Below are positions 33,301 through 40,619 of a stretch of DNA of 61,810 nt, one piece after another. This stretch comes from a virus. The first letter of the stretch is position 1. The number at the start of each line of letters is the position of its first letter. The stretch covers positions 1 to 61,810 of the IMG/VR virus record IMGVR_UViG_3300025853_000082. One strand, written 5' to 3'. Both the position numbers and the translations under genes were made by a program. The notes below the pieces were generated by a model, which worked only from the letters and a program-made list of their open reading frames with translations, did not search any database and was not told the origin of the DNA.

Positions 33301-35740
33301 TTTATTCTTCCAATCTAAAGATGATACTTTACCAATTATTGTAGAGTTGAGACCAATGTCTCTTGGATTACCAACTGGAGAAATTTATCCATTCTCACAA
33401 ATTGTTGTATTCCCCGATGATATTGAAATTTCCGAAGATGCTTCAATTCCAACAAGAGTTCAATTTGATGCTCCAGTTTATCTAAAGGGAGAAACTGAAC
33501 ATGCAGTTGTTATCAAATCTGATTCTACAAATTACTATGCTTGGATTTCTAGACTAGGTGAAGTTGATATTACTACAGCTTCTTTACCAGAATCTGGAAG
33601 AACTATAGTTGCAAGTCAACCAGATATTAGCACAATTGGATCTCTATTCAAGTCACAAAATGCTTCAACTTGGACTCCAAGTCAATTTGAGGACCTGAAG
33701 TTTACATTATATTCTGCAGTATTTGAGACTGAAGGAAATGCAAGTTTCTTCAATCCAAATCTCACTAAAAAGAATAAACAGTTCTCAAGATTAAGTAATA
33801 ATCCTTTAGAAATTTACTCCAGAAAAATAAAAGTTGATATTTCTGAAACTTTAAATGATGTTGGATTCACTTTTGGCAACACTGTTGTTCAAACAGGAAC
33901 CAATGCAACTGGAAATTATGTAGGTGCTACTGGATCTATCGTAAGTATTTCTATTACTAATAGTGGAATTGGTTATACTCCTGCAAATGGAACATCTTTC
34001 ACATATTTTAATGTTCCTTTGGCAAATTCATCATCAGAAGGGAAATTGGCAACAGCGGATATTACTATTGGAAGAGAAGTTTTACCTGATGGATCTTTTA
34101 ATGATGGAGTTGCTATTGCTGCAACAATTACATCAACTGGAGTTGGATATCAGAAAGGTGATGTTTTATCCGTTGATCAGTTAGGAAATCAACAATTGGG
34201 TAGGAACTTACTACTAACTGTTGATGATGTTACTGACTTTAATCAAATTATTATTGACAATGTTCAAGGTAATTTCCAAACGGGAATTGGATTTACTTTA
34301 ACTTATACAAATCCATCGGGAATTAATGTCAATATTAATAATGGCACAACTCCTCCAGTCAATATCACCGAAATAACTGAAATTACAGATGGATTGCATA
34401 TCAAAGTAAATCATCAAAATCATGGAATGCATTCGGAAGTAAATCTTGTTGAATTGTCAAATATTAAACCTGATATTGACCCAGTTTCTTTATCGGAAAA
34501 TATCCCATCAAGTGACACTACTTTATCAGCAATTACTGTTTCATCAACCTCGATATTCACAACTTTTGAAAATGAGTTAGTAAGTTCAACAAATCCGGGT
34601 TATGTGTTAATTGATAGAGAGATTATTAAGTATACTGGTGTTTCTGGCAACCAATTGACTGGTATTGAACGTAAAATTGATTCTCCAGATGGTTCAATTT
34701 TAAGAATATCTTCACCACACTTTGTAGGAGATGATGTATATAAGTATGAGTTGAATGGAGTTTCTTTACTTAGAATTAACAAAACTCATACTTTACAAGA
34801 TACTGTAGTTTTGGATCCAATTGGACTAGACTATTATACATTGTACATTGATACTGTGAGACCTGATCCTACATTAAAACCATTATATTTTGCAGAAACT
34901 AAGTCAACTGGAGGATCTACTGTTCTAGCATCAAGCAACATTCAATTTGAAATTATCAAACCAAACGTTGAGACATTTATTCTCCCAAGAACAGGAATAT
35001 CTGCAGACTTGAGAACAGTTTCTGCAACAAGCATTGGTGGTGTTGAACCTTCCTTTGTTGATCAAGGGTATCAGAGAGTTGATTTGAATGTAAACAATAA
35101 TATGAACACAAGTAGATTAATTTGCTCACTAATCAATGAGCAGACCTATTTGCAAGACCAACCTGCAAATAAATCTCTTGAACTAAGAACTTTCTTGACT
35201 ACAGAAAATGATAGAATCAGTCCTGTTATTGATTTGGATAGAGTTGGTGCAATTTTAGTTTCCAATAGAGTCAATAGACCTATTGAAGATTATATAAATG
35301 ATTCTAGAATTTCTACATTGCAAAAAGATCCTATAGCATTTTATTATGCAACAAAACCAATTTCTCTAGAAGTTCCAGCGACTTCGATAAGAACTTATAT
35401 TGCTGCATATATTAATAGAAATGCTGATATTAGAGCATTTTATGCTTTAATGAAGGATCCAACTGAAACTCCAATTTATTATCCATTCCCAGGATATTCA
35501 AACAAATTAGTATCTGGAGAAATTATTGATATTACCGACAGTGATGGAACTCCAGATAAATTCGTTCCAAATAATGAGTTATTTGGAAATGGAGATACTG
35601 AAAATTATTTCAAAGATTATGAATTTAGTGTGGATAATTTGGCAGAATTTAGATATTTTAGTATTAAATTGACAGTATCATCCAACATTCAAGTATATCC
35701 ACCAAAACTAAGAGATCTTAGAGTAATTGCATTGGCATAA
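27377..35740 (+). CDS. DUF4815-type baseplate/fibre-attachment protein (2,787 aa)
   Basis: The N-terminus (MPQETNLNVTPYFDDFDDRK, then VLFKPGYPIQSRELTTLQSI and LQNQIEKFGSHIFKEGSPV) is the DUF4815 pattern of large cyanophage structural proteins. These occupy the T4 gp9/gp10 position and are thought to link wedge and fibres. Around residues 1650-1715 is a proline-rich stalk (repeats of PGPKPS). It is followed by a glycine-rich domain (about 1718-1945) opening with FTVPKGVTSIEASGVG. Further on are GSGY-type and 'IDREIIKYTG' modules, and a conserved C-terminus (EFRYFSIKLTVSSNIQVYPP). Assignment to gp10 rather than gp9 is uncertain. Confidence 0.8.
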   Translation: MPQETNLNVTPYFDDFDDRKNFYKVLFKPGYPIQSRELTTLQSILQNQIEKFGSHIFKEGSPVLGGNVVYNNYYEGIQVESNYLGISVDSYLENFVGKYLIGQDSQVKARVEFILPADESPTANTIIYVSYRDSSLTENTREFSPGEVLLSEEDVPFISGGVTSIQSGQGVSRVTPQDSSIIGSSVTIASGVYFIRGYFINVNEETILLDPISNNVTYSVGLKVTEDIVTSDDDESLVDNSQGFTNFAAPGADRLSISVSLAKYSITETQDEGYIELFKVVDGSPDKVQRDAEYNLLANEFARRTYDESGDYYVTPFKVDVKESLDNLKGNKGVFKQGQITYGNNTADESLGIYKVSPGKAYIRGFEVEIPNPTFIDFAKPRITKTLQNQSIVYETGATFTLNRVNGTPSLGISTDYTVTLRSERLGSDINAEPGKEIGLARVYDFALESGSYNSVFPFSNEWDITLFDVQPYIELNLNNPITLDVPTFIKGSSSGASAFLKESVVNSGIITAYNVEGKFLRGEKLSFDGIQNNRIIKSFTEYDINDFKSIYASPVGSGVTFSADLVQRPKSFAGSVSISDGSSGISTVTSSDFVFFGNVKENDIVAYSTPGDIVPTYAKVNSVSEKSLVIESVTPVDGVCVSSLPTSNLNVSDFRILKSGLQDSSDNTLYTVFPKDKISSVDLEDSEIIIRKQRIINISNNSSGTIILPANERFLPYDEERYSVVYTGDGATDPLTEDKFLFTLGSQSLQINGLEVSSGTAILTYTIKKLKVSSKVKKRNRVNSIIVDKSKYDYSGVGQTTINDGLEFGNYPYGTRVQDEDICLNFPDVTKLLGVFETSSATDAPTLKSITLDLGALSTANLILGEEIVGQTSNCVAILVERINSNTVSYISLNSSEFTSGEGVSFSDSNVISTISSLNRGNCKDITDNFTFNNGQKSTFYDYGRIIRKERSREPIKKLKIVFESTSIDPADEGSFFTTNSYEQFNYCNIPAYDGLRNYNILDLRPRVTPYTVTAGARSPFESLSNNFINVDNQNTPILASDEDIILDFSYYLPRIDKIILSKEGQFELMIGDPAENPQAPLNLSESLDIATITLPAYFCTNDEVRIDLAKHKRYRMVDIKKLEDRIKNLEYYTTLSLLEKETASFTIKDSNGLDRFKSGFFVDNFTTLISQKSSSVAKNSIDVENSQLRPSVYTTSIDLILGHTNSNGSINFNDEDFDYKSNQSIVGENVRKSVGSVGKGILTLDYSETEEIVQPYATRVENVTPYLVTFYGGVASLNPSSDIWLDPIVLDPIDLGVQQGETQIVEVELDEIPDPNSGWAPVIFGAWETSWTTISAPREVSRGPKYEKNGKWYQDVVYARDKEGFKTRIGDTNRITFSDTSVSYGENIVSIDIATYCRSRNIELVSKKLKPYTQMYTFFDGQRVDEFVVPKLLEVEMISGIFQIGETVRTLKAQDATGNANIRFRLCQPDHRGGRYDSPTEVYSFNPYTRTADVPTSYSESSTFLNIDTFLLAEEAIGESFGYVSSGMLLIGNTSNAIARVQPVRLVTDNVGTVIASLYIPDPSVPKNPKFTTGAKIVRLSSSQSISTVPGLLNSLAEAAFFSKGTIKTTQDSFATIRDTIKEVGTLSQTIPISTTDFSQPVSVEVPAPPPKPQPQPYPTPKPEPSPSPEPKPGPKPSPGPKPGPKPSPGPKPSPGPKPSPGPKPSPGPKPASKKIEQFKLYTVPGTYTFTVPKGVTSIEASGVGAGGGGGYGKGNKPGGGGGGGGVCSKKISVNPGEVLTIQVGSGGRGASSDNKATNGESSFVLGKNIVARGGVGGSSTSKGKGGSNSGGGGKGEDGRYDRDDDDRKGGYGGGAGRRGGGNCGHPKDKDCSSATGGVGGNGIEFAGSGGTNGEVPDCGDRDGGRGGTFGGGGGGGVKNGAGADGSPGAFLLKWKESKDTASSSLIPPVGLDPLAQSFTISAKEGRFVTAIDLFFQSKDDTLPIIVELRPMSLGLPTGEIYPFSQIVVFPDDIEISEDASIPTRVQFDAPVYLKGETEHAVVIKSDSTNYYAWISRLGEVDITTASLPESGRTIVASQPDISTIGSLFKSQNASTWTPSQFEDLKFTLYSAVFETEGNASFFNPNLTKKNKQFSRLSNNPLEIYSRKIKVDISETLNDVGFTFGNTVVQTGTNATGNYVGATGSIVSISITNSGIGYTPANGTSFTYFNVPLANSSSEGKLATADITIGREVLPDGSFNDGVAIAATITSTGVGYQKGDVLSVDQLGNQQLGRNLLLTVDDVTDFNQIIIDNVQGNFQTGIGFTLTYTNPSGINVNINNGTTPPVNITEITEITDGLHIKVNHQNHGMHSEVNLVELSNIKPDIDPVSLSENIPSSDTTLSAITVSSTSIFTTFENELVSSTNPGYVLIDREIIKYTGVSGNQLTGIERKIDSPDGSILRISSPHFVGDDVYKYELNGVSLLRINKTHTLQDTVVLDPIGLDYYTLYIDTVRPDPTLKPLYFAETKSTGGSTVLASSNIQFEIIKPNVETFILPRTGISADLRTVSATSIGGVEPSFVDQGYQRVDLNVNNNMNTSRLICSLINEQTYLQDQPANKSLELRTFLTTENDRISPVIDLDRVGAILVSNRVNRPIEDYINDSRISTLQKDPIAFYYATKPISLEVPATSIRTYIAAYINRNADIRAFYALMKDPTETPIYYPFPGYSNKLVSGEIIDITDSDGTPDKFVPNNELFGNGDTENYFKDYEFSVDNLAEFRYFSIKLTVSSNIQVYPPKLRDLRVIALA
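32398..32516 (+). repeat. Proline-rich 18-nt coding repeat
   Basis: Several tandem copies of CCTGGTCCAAAACCATCT and variants, encoding PGPKPS/PGPKPG. They form the stalk in front of the glycine-rich domain of the DUF4815 protein and are flanked by a PEPSPSPEPKP stretch. Confidence 0.9.
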
Positions 35741-35958
35741 TGAAATACAGTAAAATAAAGGGTCACGAGAATCTAATTCGTGACGAAAAAACCAAATCAA
35801 TCATTAATACTAATATTAATGAATATGAAAATTATATTAAAATGAGAAATATAAAACAAACTGAGGTGAAAAGAATTGAAAACATTGAAAATGATTTAAA
35901 TTCCTTAAAAAATGATATTAATGAAATTAAAAATCTATTAAGGAGTGCTCTAAAATGA
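35740..35958 (+). CDS. Small coiled-coil protein (72 aa)
   Basis: Seventy-two residues: a basic N-terminus (MKYSKIKGHENLIRDEKTKS), an asparagine-rich middle, and a C-terminal heptad region (IENIENDLNSLKNDINEIKN, then LLRSALK) that should form a coiled coil. It overlaps the last base of the DUF4815 gene and its own TGA overlaps the next ATG. Small proteins of this plan follow the same large structural gene in T4-like cyanophages, to my memory. It is possibly an assembly factor or minor virion protein. Confidence 0.75.
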   Translation: MKYSKIKGHENLIRDEKTKSIINTNINEYENYIKMRNIKQTEVKRIENIENDLNSLKNDINEIKNLLRSALK

Positions 35959-36125
35959 TTGATTTGGATTTAGTTGAACTTGAAAATTTCAGTAAAATGT
36001 TTGAGTATGAGAAACTTGCTAGAGATATAGATAGTATAGAAAATATTGAGCAAGCAAAGCATATTGCAAAAGCATTTGTCAAATTATATTTCAAGCAACA
36101 AGAAATCGTATCTAAATTTACCTAG
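35955..36125 (+). CDS. Small helical protein (56 aa) before gp13
   Basis: Fifty-six residues, MIDLDLVELENFSKMFEYEK, then LARDIDSIENIEQAKHIAKA and FVKLYFKQQEIVSKFT; entirely helical, amphipathic. The ATGA overlap with the upstream gene shows coupling. A nearly identical plan ('MIDL.LVE.ENF.K.F.YE.LAR') is found next to gp13 in T4-like cyanophages as I recall, without an assigned role. It is followed six nt later by gp13. Confidence 0.8.
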   Translation: MIDLDLVELENFSKMFEYEKLARDIDSIENIEQAKHIAKAFVKLYFKQQEIVSKFT

Positions 36126-36131
36126 ATTCTA

Positions 36132-36965
36132 ATGGCAAAACCATCCACAAGACAACAATTAATTGATTATTGTCTACGAAAATTGGGTTATCCAGTTTTG
36201 GAAATTAACATTGCAGATGAACAGATTGATGATCTTGTGGATGATGCCCTTCAGTTTTTCTACGAAAGGCATTTTGATGGAGTCATTCAGAATTATTTGA
36301 AGTATCAAGTAACTCAAGAAGATATTGATAGGGGAAAGGGAAAGGTTGGTATAACTACAACTTCAGTCAATAACACCATTAATGCTGTAACTACTCAGTT
36401 TGACTATAAAGAAAATAGCAATTATCTACCAATACCCACAAACGTAATTGGAGTTAATAAAATTTTCAAATATGAGGGTGAAAATACTATTTCTGGAAAT
36501 CTTTTTGGTGTAAAATATCAATTATTTTTAAATGATTTTTATCAGTGGGGATCTTTAGAACTTCTCACATATTCGATGATAAAAACAAAACTTCAAGACA
36601 TTGAGTTTTTATTGAATACTGATAAGCAAATTAGATTTAATAAGAGACAAGATAGATTGTATCTTGATATTGATTGGAATTCTATCAATGTTGGTGATTA
36701 CCTTGTTATTGATTGTTATCAAATAATGGATCCAACTAGTTATAGTGAAGTTTGGAATGATTCTTTCCTAAAACCATATTTAACTGCACTTATGAAGAGG
36801 CAGTGGGGATATAATATTTCTAATAAATTCAGAGGTCTCAAACTTCCAGGGGGAGTTGAGTTAGATGGCAGAACTCTTGTTGAAGATGCTCAGAGAGAAA
36901 TTGATTCTTTAATGGACAAGATGTCTTCAACTTATGAACTTCCACCTTTAGATATGATAGGATAA
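36132..36965 (+). CDS. 13: Neck protein gp13
   Basis: A 277-residue protein (T4 gp13: 309). Matches include STRQQLIDYCLRKLGYPVLE, INIADEQIDDLVDDALQFFY, ERHFDGV and, near the end, MKRQWGYNISNKFRGLKLPG, GVELDGRTLVEDAQREIDSL and PPLDMIG. gp13 with gp14 forms the head-tail connector neck to which the tail is joined. It lies in the canonical gp13-gp14-gp15-gp16 order. The ATG is preceded by ATTCTA without a clear Shine-Dalgarno. Confidence 0.95.
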   Translation: MAKPSTRQQLIDYCLRKLGYPVLEINIADEQIDDLVDDALQFFYERHFDGVIQNYLKYQVTQEDIDRGKGKVGITTTSVNNTINAVTTQFDYKENSNYLPIPTNVIGVNKIFKYEGENTISGNLFGVKYQLFLNDFYQWGSLELLTYSMIKTKLQDIEFLLNTDKQIRFNKRQDRLYLDIDWNSINVGDYLVIDCYQIMDPTSYSEVWNDSFLKPYLTALMKRQWGYNISNKFRGLKLPGGVELDGRTLVEDAQREIDSLMDKMSSTYELPPLDMIG

Positions 36966-36969
36966 ACTT

Positions 36970-38382
36970 ATGCTTAATCCATTTCTACTAAACGGTTCTA
37001 AAAGTGAGCAGGGAATGCTCCAAGACTTAATCAATGAGTCTCTTAGAATGTATGGTATTGATGTTTACTATTTGCCAAGGCAATTTGTAAATGAGAAATC
37101 AATAATAAAAGAAGTTGTTGAGTCTGAATTTAATACAGCATTTCCAATTGAAGCATATGTAGAATCATATGATGGTTATTCTGGACAAGGAACAATTCTT
37201 TCAAAATTTGGAATCCAAGAGTTGGATGATTTAACTCTTACAATTTCAAAAGAAAGATATGAAAATTATATTCAAAATTTGATACATAAAATTCCAAATT
37301 CAAAATTAACATCTAGACCAAAGGAAGGAGATTTGATTTATTTTCCTCTTGGTGATAGATTGTTTGAGATTAAATATGTAGAGCATGAAAAACCATTTTA
37401 TCAACTTCAGAAAAATTACGTTTATCAATTGACTTGCGAACTCTTCAGATATGAAGATGAGGTCATTGATACTGATATTGATATTATTGATGATAATGTT
37501 CAGGATTATGGTTACATTCAAACTTTAAATATGATTGGTGCTGGCGTGACTGCCACTGCAACTACAACAGTAGTTAATGGTGGAGTAAGGTCTGTAACAA
37601 TAACCAATAGAGGATCTGGATATACAAGTGCTCCTATAGTTAAGTTTTCTTCTCCACCATCGGGAGGAATAAGAGCAACAGGTATTGCTGAAATGATTAG
37701 TGGAATAGTTGATTTTTGTGAGTCTAATCCAAATTTACTAAGAGTTCAAAAGATTTTAATTACAAATCCAGGATCTGGATATGTAAGTGCTCCACAAATT
37801 AGTTTTGTTGGTGGAGAAGGATCTGGTGTTGAAGCAACTGCAGTTATCGGTGATGGAATTATTGGTCCAATAACAGTTACAGAACCAGGATCTGGATACC
37901 TAACTCAACCAACAATTACTTTTACAGGAATATCTACAGTTTCTGCTGCAGCAACAGCAGTATTGTCCAATGGAACAGTAAGTAGTATTCAAATTACCAA
38001 TGCTGGACTTGGTTATAATTCTGCACCAGATATTGAAATCAGTGCTCCAAATACTTCAAGTGGAACAGGTACATTTAAATTTAATGAAATAGTTACTGGA
38101 AGCGTTTCTGGAACAACTGGAAGAGTTAAGTATTGGAATATAACATCAAATATTTTAGAAGTTTCAAATATTACAGGAGACTTTAAAGTTGGTGAAACAA
38201 TTACTGGTTCAGAATCTAGTGCATCTTATGTTTTAAGAAAAATAAATACAGACAATCTTCCAGATTCTGAGTCTCTAAATAATTCAAATACTGGCGATAA
38301 ATTTGCAGATAATCTTGAAATTGAAACTGAGGCAGATTTAATTTTAGATTTTAGCGAAAAAAATCCATTTGGAACTCCATAA
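36970..38382 (+). CDS. 14: Neck protein gp14 with inserted repeat domain
   Basis: A 470-residue protein against 256 in T4. The first 185 residues are gp14: INESLRMYGIDVYYLPRQFV, GYSGQGTILSKFGIQELDDL, KEGDLIYFPLGDRLFEIKYV and PFYQLQKNYVYQLTCELFRY. Residues about 187-410 are an insertion with four GSGY-type repeats (TNRGSGYTSAP, TNPGSGYVSAP, TEPGSGYLTQP, TNAGLGYNSAP) and a 'VGETITGSESS' unit. The C-terminal NPFGTP resembles the T4 ending SSPFDNDF. The neck function is therefore expected to be kept, with added surface decoration. Confidence 0.93.
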   Translation: MLNPFLLNGSKSEQGMLQDLINESLRMYGIDVYYLPRQFVNEKSIIKEVVESEFNTAFPIEAYVESYDGYSGQGTILSKFGIQELDDLTLTISKERYENYIQNLIHKIPNSKLTSRPKEGDLIYFPLGDRLFEIKYVEHEKPFYQLQKNYVYQLTCELFRYEDEVIDTDIDIIDDNVQDYGYIQTLNMIGAGVTATATTTVVNGGVRSVTITNRGSGYTSAPIVKFSSPPSGGIRATGIAEMISGIVDFCESNPNLLRVQKILITNPGSGYVSAPQISFVGGEGSGVEATAVIGDGIIGPITVTEPGSGYLTQPTITFTGISTVSAAATAVLSNGTVSSIQITNAGLGYNSAPDIEISAPNTSSGTGTFKFNEIVTGSVSGTTGRVKYWNITSNILEVSNITGDFKVGETITGSESSASYVLRKINTDNLPDSESLNNSNTGDKFADNLEIETEADLILDFSEKNPFGTP

Positions 38383-38396
38383 TTTAAGAGGTTAAT

Positions 38397-39416
38397 ATGT
38401 TTGAATATTACTATAATGAAATATTTCGAAAAACAATTATTGGATTCGGAACTCTTTTTAATGCAATAAACATCAAGCATTTTGATGATTCCGGTAATGT
38501 TGATTCTGTTATTAAAGTCCCTCTTGCATATGGACCGATTCAAAAGTTTCTTGCAAGAATTGAGCAGCAACCAGATTTGAATACTCCAGTTCAAATGACT
38601 TTGCCTAGAATGTCATTTGAATTTGTTGGTCTTTCTTATGACCCAACAAGAAAACTTACAACAACACAGACATTTATATCAAAATCTTCAACAGACTCTA
38701 CCGATTTGAAGAAGACATATATGCCTGTTCCTTATACTATGCAATTTGAACTTAGTATTATGACTAAGTTGAACGATGATATGCTTCAAATAATTGAGCA
38801 AATTTTACCATATTTTCAACCCTCTTATAATTTAACTATAGACTTGGTAAAATCAATTGGAGAAAAAAGAGATATTTCTGTAGTTTTGGATTCCATTAAT
38901 ATGGAAGATAATTATGAGGGAGACTATACAACAAGAAGAGCACTCGTTTATACACTAAGATTTAGTGCAAAGACTTATCTATTTGGTCCCACTTCTTCCG
39001 CAAACAAAGATATTATCAAAAAAGCAACTGTCAATCTTGTTTCTGGACATTCAAACTCACTATCAAGAGATCTTACATATACAGTTACACCAGTTGCAAC
39101 TAAGAGTTACAGTGATTTAGTAATCACAACATTAAATTCTGATATGACAGAATCATCTACAGAAATCACTGTGCAGCAAGCTTCAAATGTTCCAGTAGAT
39201 GCATATATTACAATTGATAATGAGACTATGAAAGTCGTTAATAAGATTGATAGAACAGATGTTGTTGGACAAGATACTTTAGTTGTTTCTAGAGGACAAT
39301 ATGGGACAACTATCACATCACACGTAAGTGGAACTCCAATTGAATTAATTACTCAAGCAGATAATGCATTAATTCAACCTGGAGATGATTTCGGATTTGA
39401 TGGAAATCTATTCTAA
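38397..39416 (+). CDS. 15: Tail sheath stabiliser/tail terminator gp15 with C-terminal extension
   Basis: A 339-residue protein (T4: 272). The gp15 core covers about residues 1-205: MFEYYYNEIFRKTIIGFGTL, IKVPLAYGPIQKFLARI, TYMPVPYTMQFELSIMTKLN and EQILPYFQP (134-142), the last nearly identical to T4. The extra C-terminal part, about 240-325, is a beta module (ITVQQASNVPVDAYITIDNE, then TMKVVNKIDRTD and VVSRGQYGTTITSHVSGTPI) that recurs in gp7 and the DUF4815 protein. gp15 caps the tail tube and sheath and binds the neck. Confidence 0.95.
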   Translation: MFEYYYNEIFRKTIIGFGTLFNAINIKHFDDSGNVDSVIKVPLAYGPIQKFLARIEQQPDLNTPVQMTLPRMSFEFVGLSYDPTRKLTTTQTFISKSSTDSTDLKKTYMPVPYTMQFELSIMTKLNDDMLQIIEQILPYFQPSYNLTIDLVKSIGEKRDISVVLDSINMEDNYEGDYTTRRALVYTLRFSAKTYLFGPTSSANKDIIKKATVNLVSGHSNSLSRDLTYTVTPVATKSYSDLVITTLNSDMTESSTEITVQQASNVPVDAYITIDNETMKVVNKIDRTDVVGQDTLVVSRGQYGTTITSHVSGTPIELITQADNALIQPGDDFGFDGNLF

Positions 39417-39424
39417 GTAAAGAT

Positions 39425-39874
39425 ATGAAAGATTATGATAAGTTGGATGATGTTTTCAATGTTTCTGGGGACATAGTACCTAAAGAGGTTGATATTGAAA
39501 TTGAAAAATCTGAAATTGAACCAACTCCAATAGTAGAGAATAAAAGATCTACAGATATTCAAAGAGATTATGAATATGCAAGAGGTACAATATACTCCCT
39601 TTTAGAAAAGGGGCAAGAGGCAATAAATGGTGCTTTAGAACTTGCTCAAGAGACCGAATCTGCTAGGGCATATGAAGTTGCTGGACAGATAATCAAAAGT
39701 GTTTCAGATACAGCAGATAAACTAATGAATCTGCATAAAGACATTAAAGAAGTTGAAACTGATAAGGCGAAAGGTCCAACCAATGTAACAAATAATGCAC
39801 TGTTCATTGGATCAACTGCAGAGTTGTCAAAATTATTAAAACAACAATCAAAAGATGCTGAGCAAGATAAATAG
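39425..39874 (+). CDS. 16: Small terminase subunit gp16
   Basis: A 149-residue protein (T4 gp16: 164). It has an acidic N-terminus (DYDKLDDVFNVSGDIVPKEV), the two-helix core RDYEYARGTIYSLLEKGQEA, INGALELAQETESARAYEVA, GQIIKSVSDTADKLMNLHKD, and a tail with NVTNNALFIGSTAELSKLLK like the T4 'NATVFMGSPTEL'. gp16 regulates the packaging motor gp17. The gp17 gene is not found in the rest of this window; a fibre cluster follows instead. Confidence 0.92.
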   Translation: MKDYDKLDDVFNVSGDIVPKEVDIEIEKSEIEPTPIVENKRSTDIQRDYEYARGTIYSLLEKGQEAINGALELAQETESARAYEVAGQIIKSVSDTADKLMNLHKDIKEVETDKAKGPTNVTNNALFIGSTAELSKLLKQQSKDAEQDK

Positions 39875-39890
39875 TTAAAAAAGTAAGAAA

Positions 39891-40244
39891 ATGTCTGTTG
39901 CTCAAATTAATACGATAACTATTGAAAGAGGAACTGATTTTGAGGTTACTTTTGATATTTTTGGCGCAGATTTGTCACCAAACAGTTTTACTAATGGATA
40001 TACCGGAATTTTTTCACTGAAAAAATATCCAGGGTCATCTGCAGGGTTTGAAAAGCCAGTAGTTTTTGAACCTGGAACAAATGATATCAAAGTTTCTTTG
40101 GCAAAAACTGAAACCGCAACATTAAAACCTGGTAGAAATTATTTTCAAGTAAGTATAGTTTCTTCTCCATCAGCAGGTTCTCTTACCAATAGAGTTGTAG
40201 AAGGTACACTCATAGTTTCTGAGGAAATTACGAACCATGGCTAG
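39891..40244 (+). CDS. Small beta-rich structural protein (117 aa)
   Basis: A 117-residue protein of predicted beta-sandwich type: INTITIERGTDFEVTFDIFG, GYTGIFSLKKYPGSSAGFEK, NDIKVSLAKTETATLKPGRN, YFQVSIVSSPSAGSLTNRVV. This pattern resembles small phage proteins that cap or attach fibres (BppU-N-like fold), though I assign it only by appearance. It overlaps the following gene by eight bases and lies between gp16 and the fibre genes, which supports a virion role. Confidence 0.7.
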   Translation: MSVAQINTITIERGTDFEVTFDIFGADLSPNSFTNGYTGIFSLKKYPGSSAGFEKPVVFEPGTNDIKVSLAKTETATLKPGRNYFQVSIVSSPSAGSLTNRVVEGTLIVSEEITNHG

Positions 40245-40572
40245 TTTTAATGTCAAACTAAAGTCGGCAAGTAAATTTAAAGTAGTTTCAAATATTGGAG
40301 GTGTTCAAGTGCCTGCTAGTTTTTCGGATTTGATAGATTTTGATGATGGAAATAGTGGTAATGGAGTTATTGATCAATATGTTCTGATGTATGATGCTAG
40401 CAGTCAAAAATGGATTGCAAAAAATCCAGATGAAGTTCTCCAATCAGCAGCATTAGAACCTGTACAACCAGGTCTAGTAAATCCAAACCAATTTGGTCCA
40501 TCTTATGCTGATGAGTTTGTTGATGAAATTCAGAGAGAATTGGATCCAAATATTGACGGTGGAACTTTTTAA
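40237..40572 (+). CDS. Small structural-module protein (111 aa)
   Basis: A 111-residue protein, MASFNVKLKSASKFKVVSNI, then DDGNSGNGVIDQYVLMYDAS and QKWIAKNPDEVLQSA. The 'VLMYDASSQKWIAKNP' segment is the phrase seen in many fibre proteins at junctions to collagen-like or repeat domains, so a fibre-adaptor role is likely. It starts inside the upstream gene (overlap of eight bases), showing translational coupling. It ends 48 nt before the next fibre-like gene. Confidence 0.7.
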   Translation: MASFNVKLKSASKFKVVSNIGGVQVPASFSDLIDFDDGNSGNGVIDQYVLMYDASSQKWIAKNPDEVLQSAALEPVQPGLVNPNQFGPSYADEFVDEIQRELDPNIDGGTF

Positions 40573-40581
40573 TTGAGATAC

Positions 40582-40607
40582 ATTTTACTAAATAATAGTA
40601 GTAAAAT
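40582..40607 (+). promoter_or_regulatory. Perfect dyad with degenerate late-promoter octamer
   Basis: ATTTTACTA (40582-40590) / TAGTAAAAT (40599-40607) is a 9-bp inverted repeat. The sequence CTAAATAA between and in the arm is one base from the late octamer. It lies 13 nt upstream of the fibre-like gene at 40620. Confidence 0.5.
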
Positions 40608-40619
40608 TGTATAAAAGAA

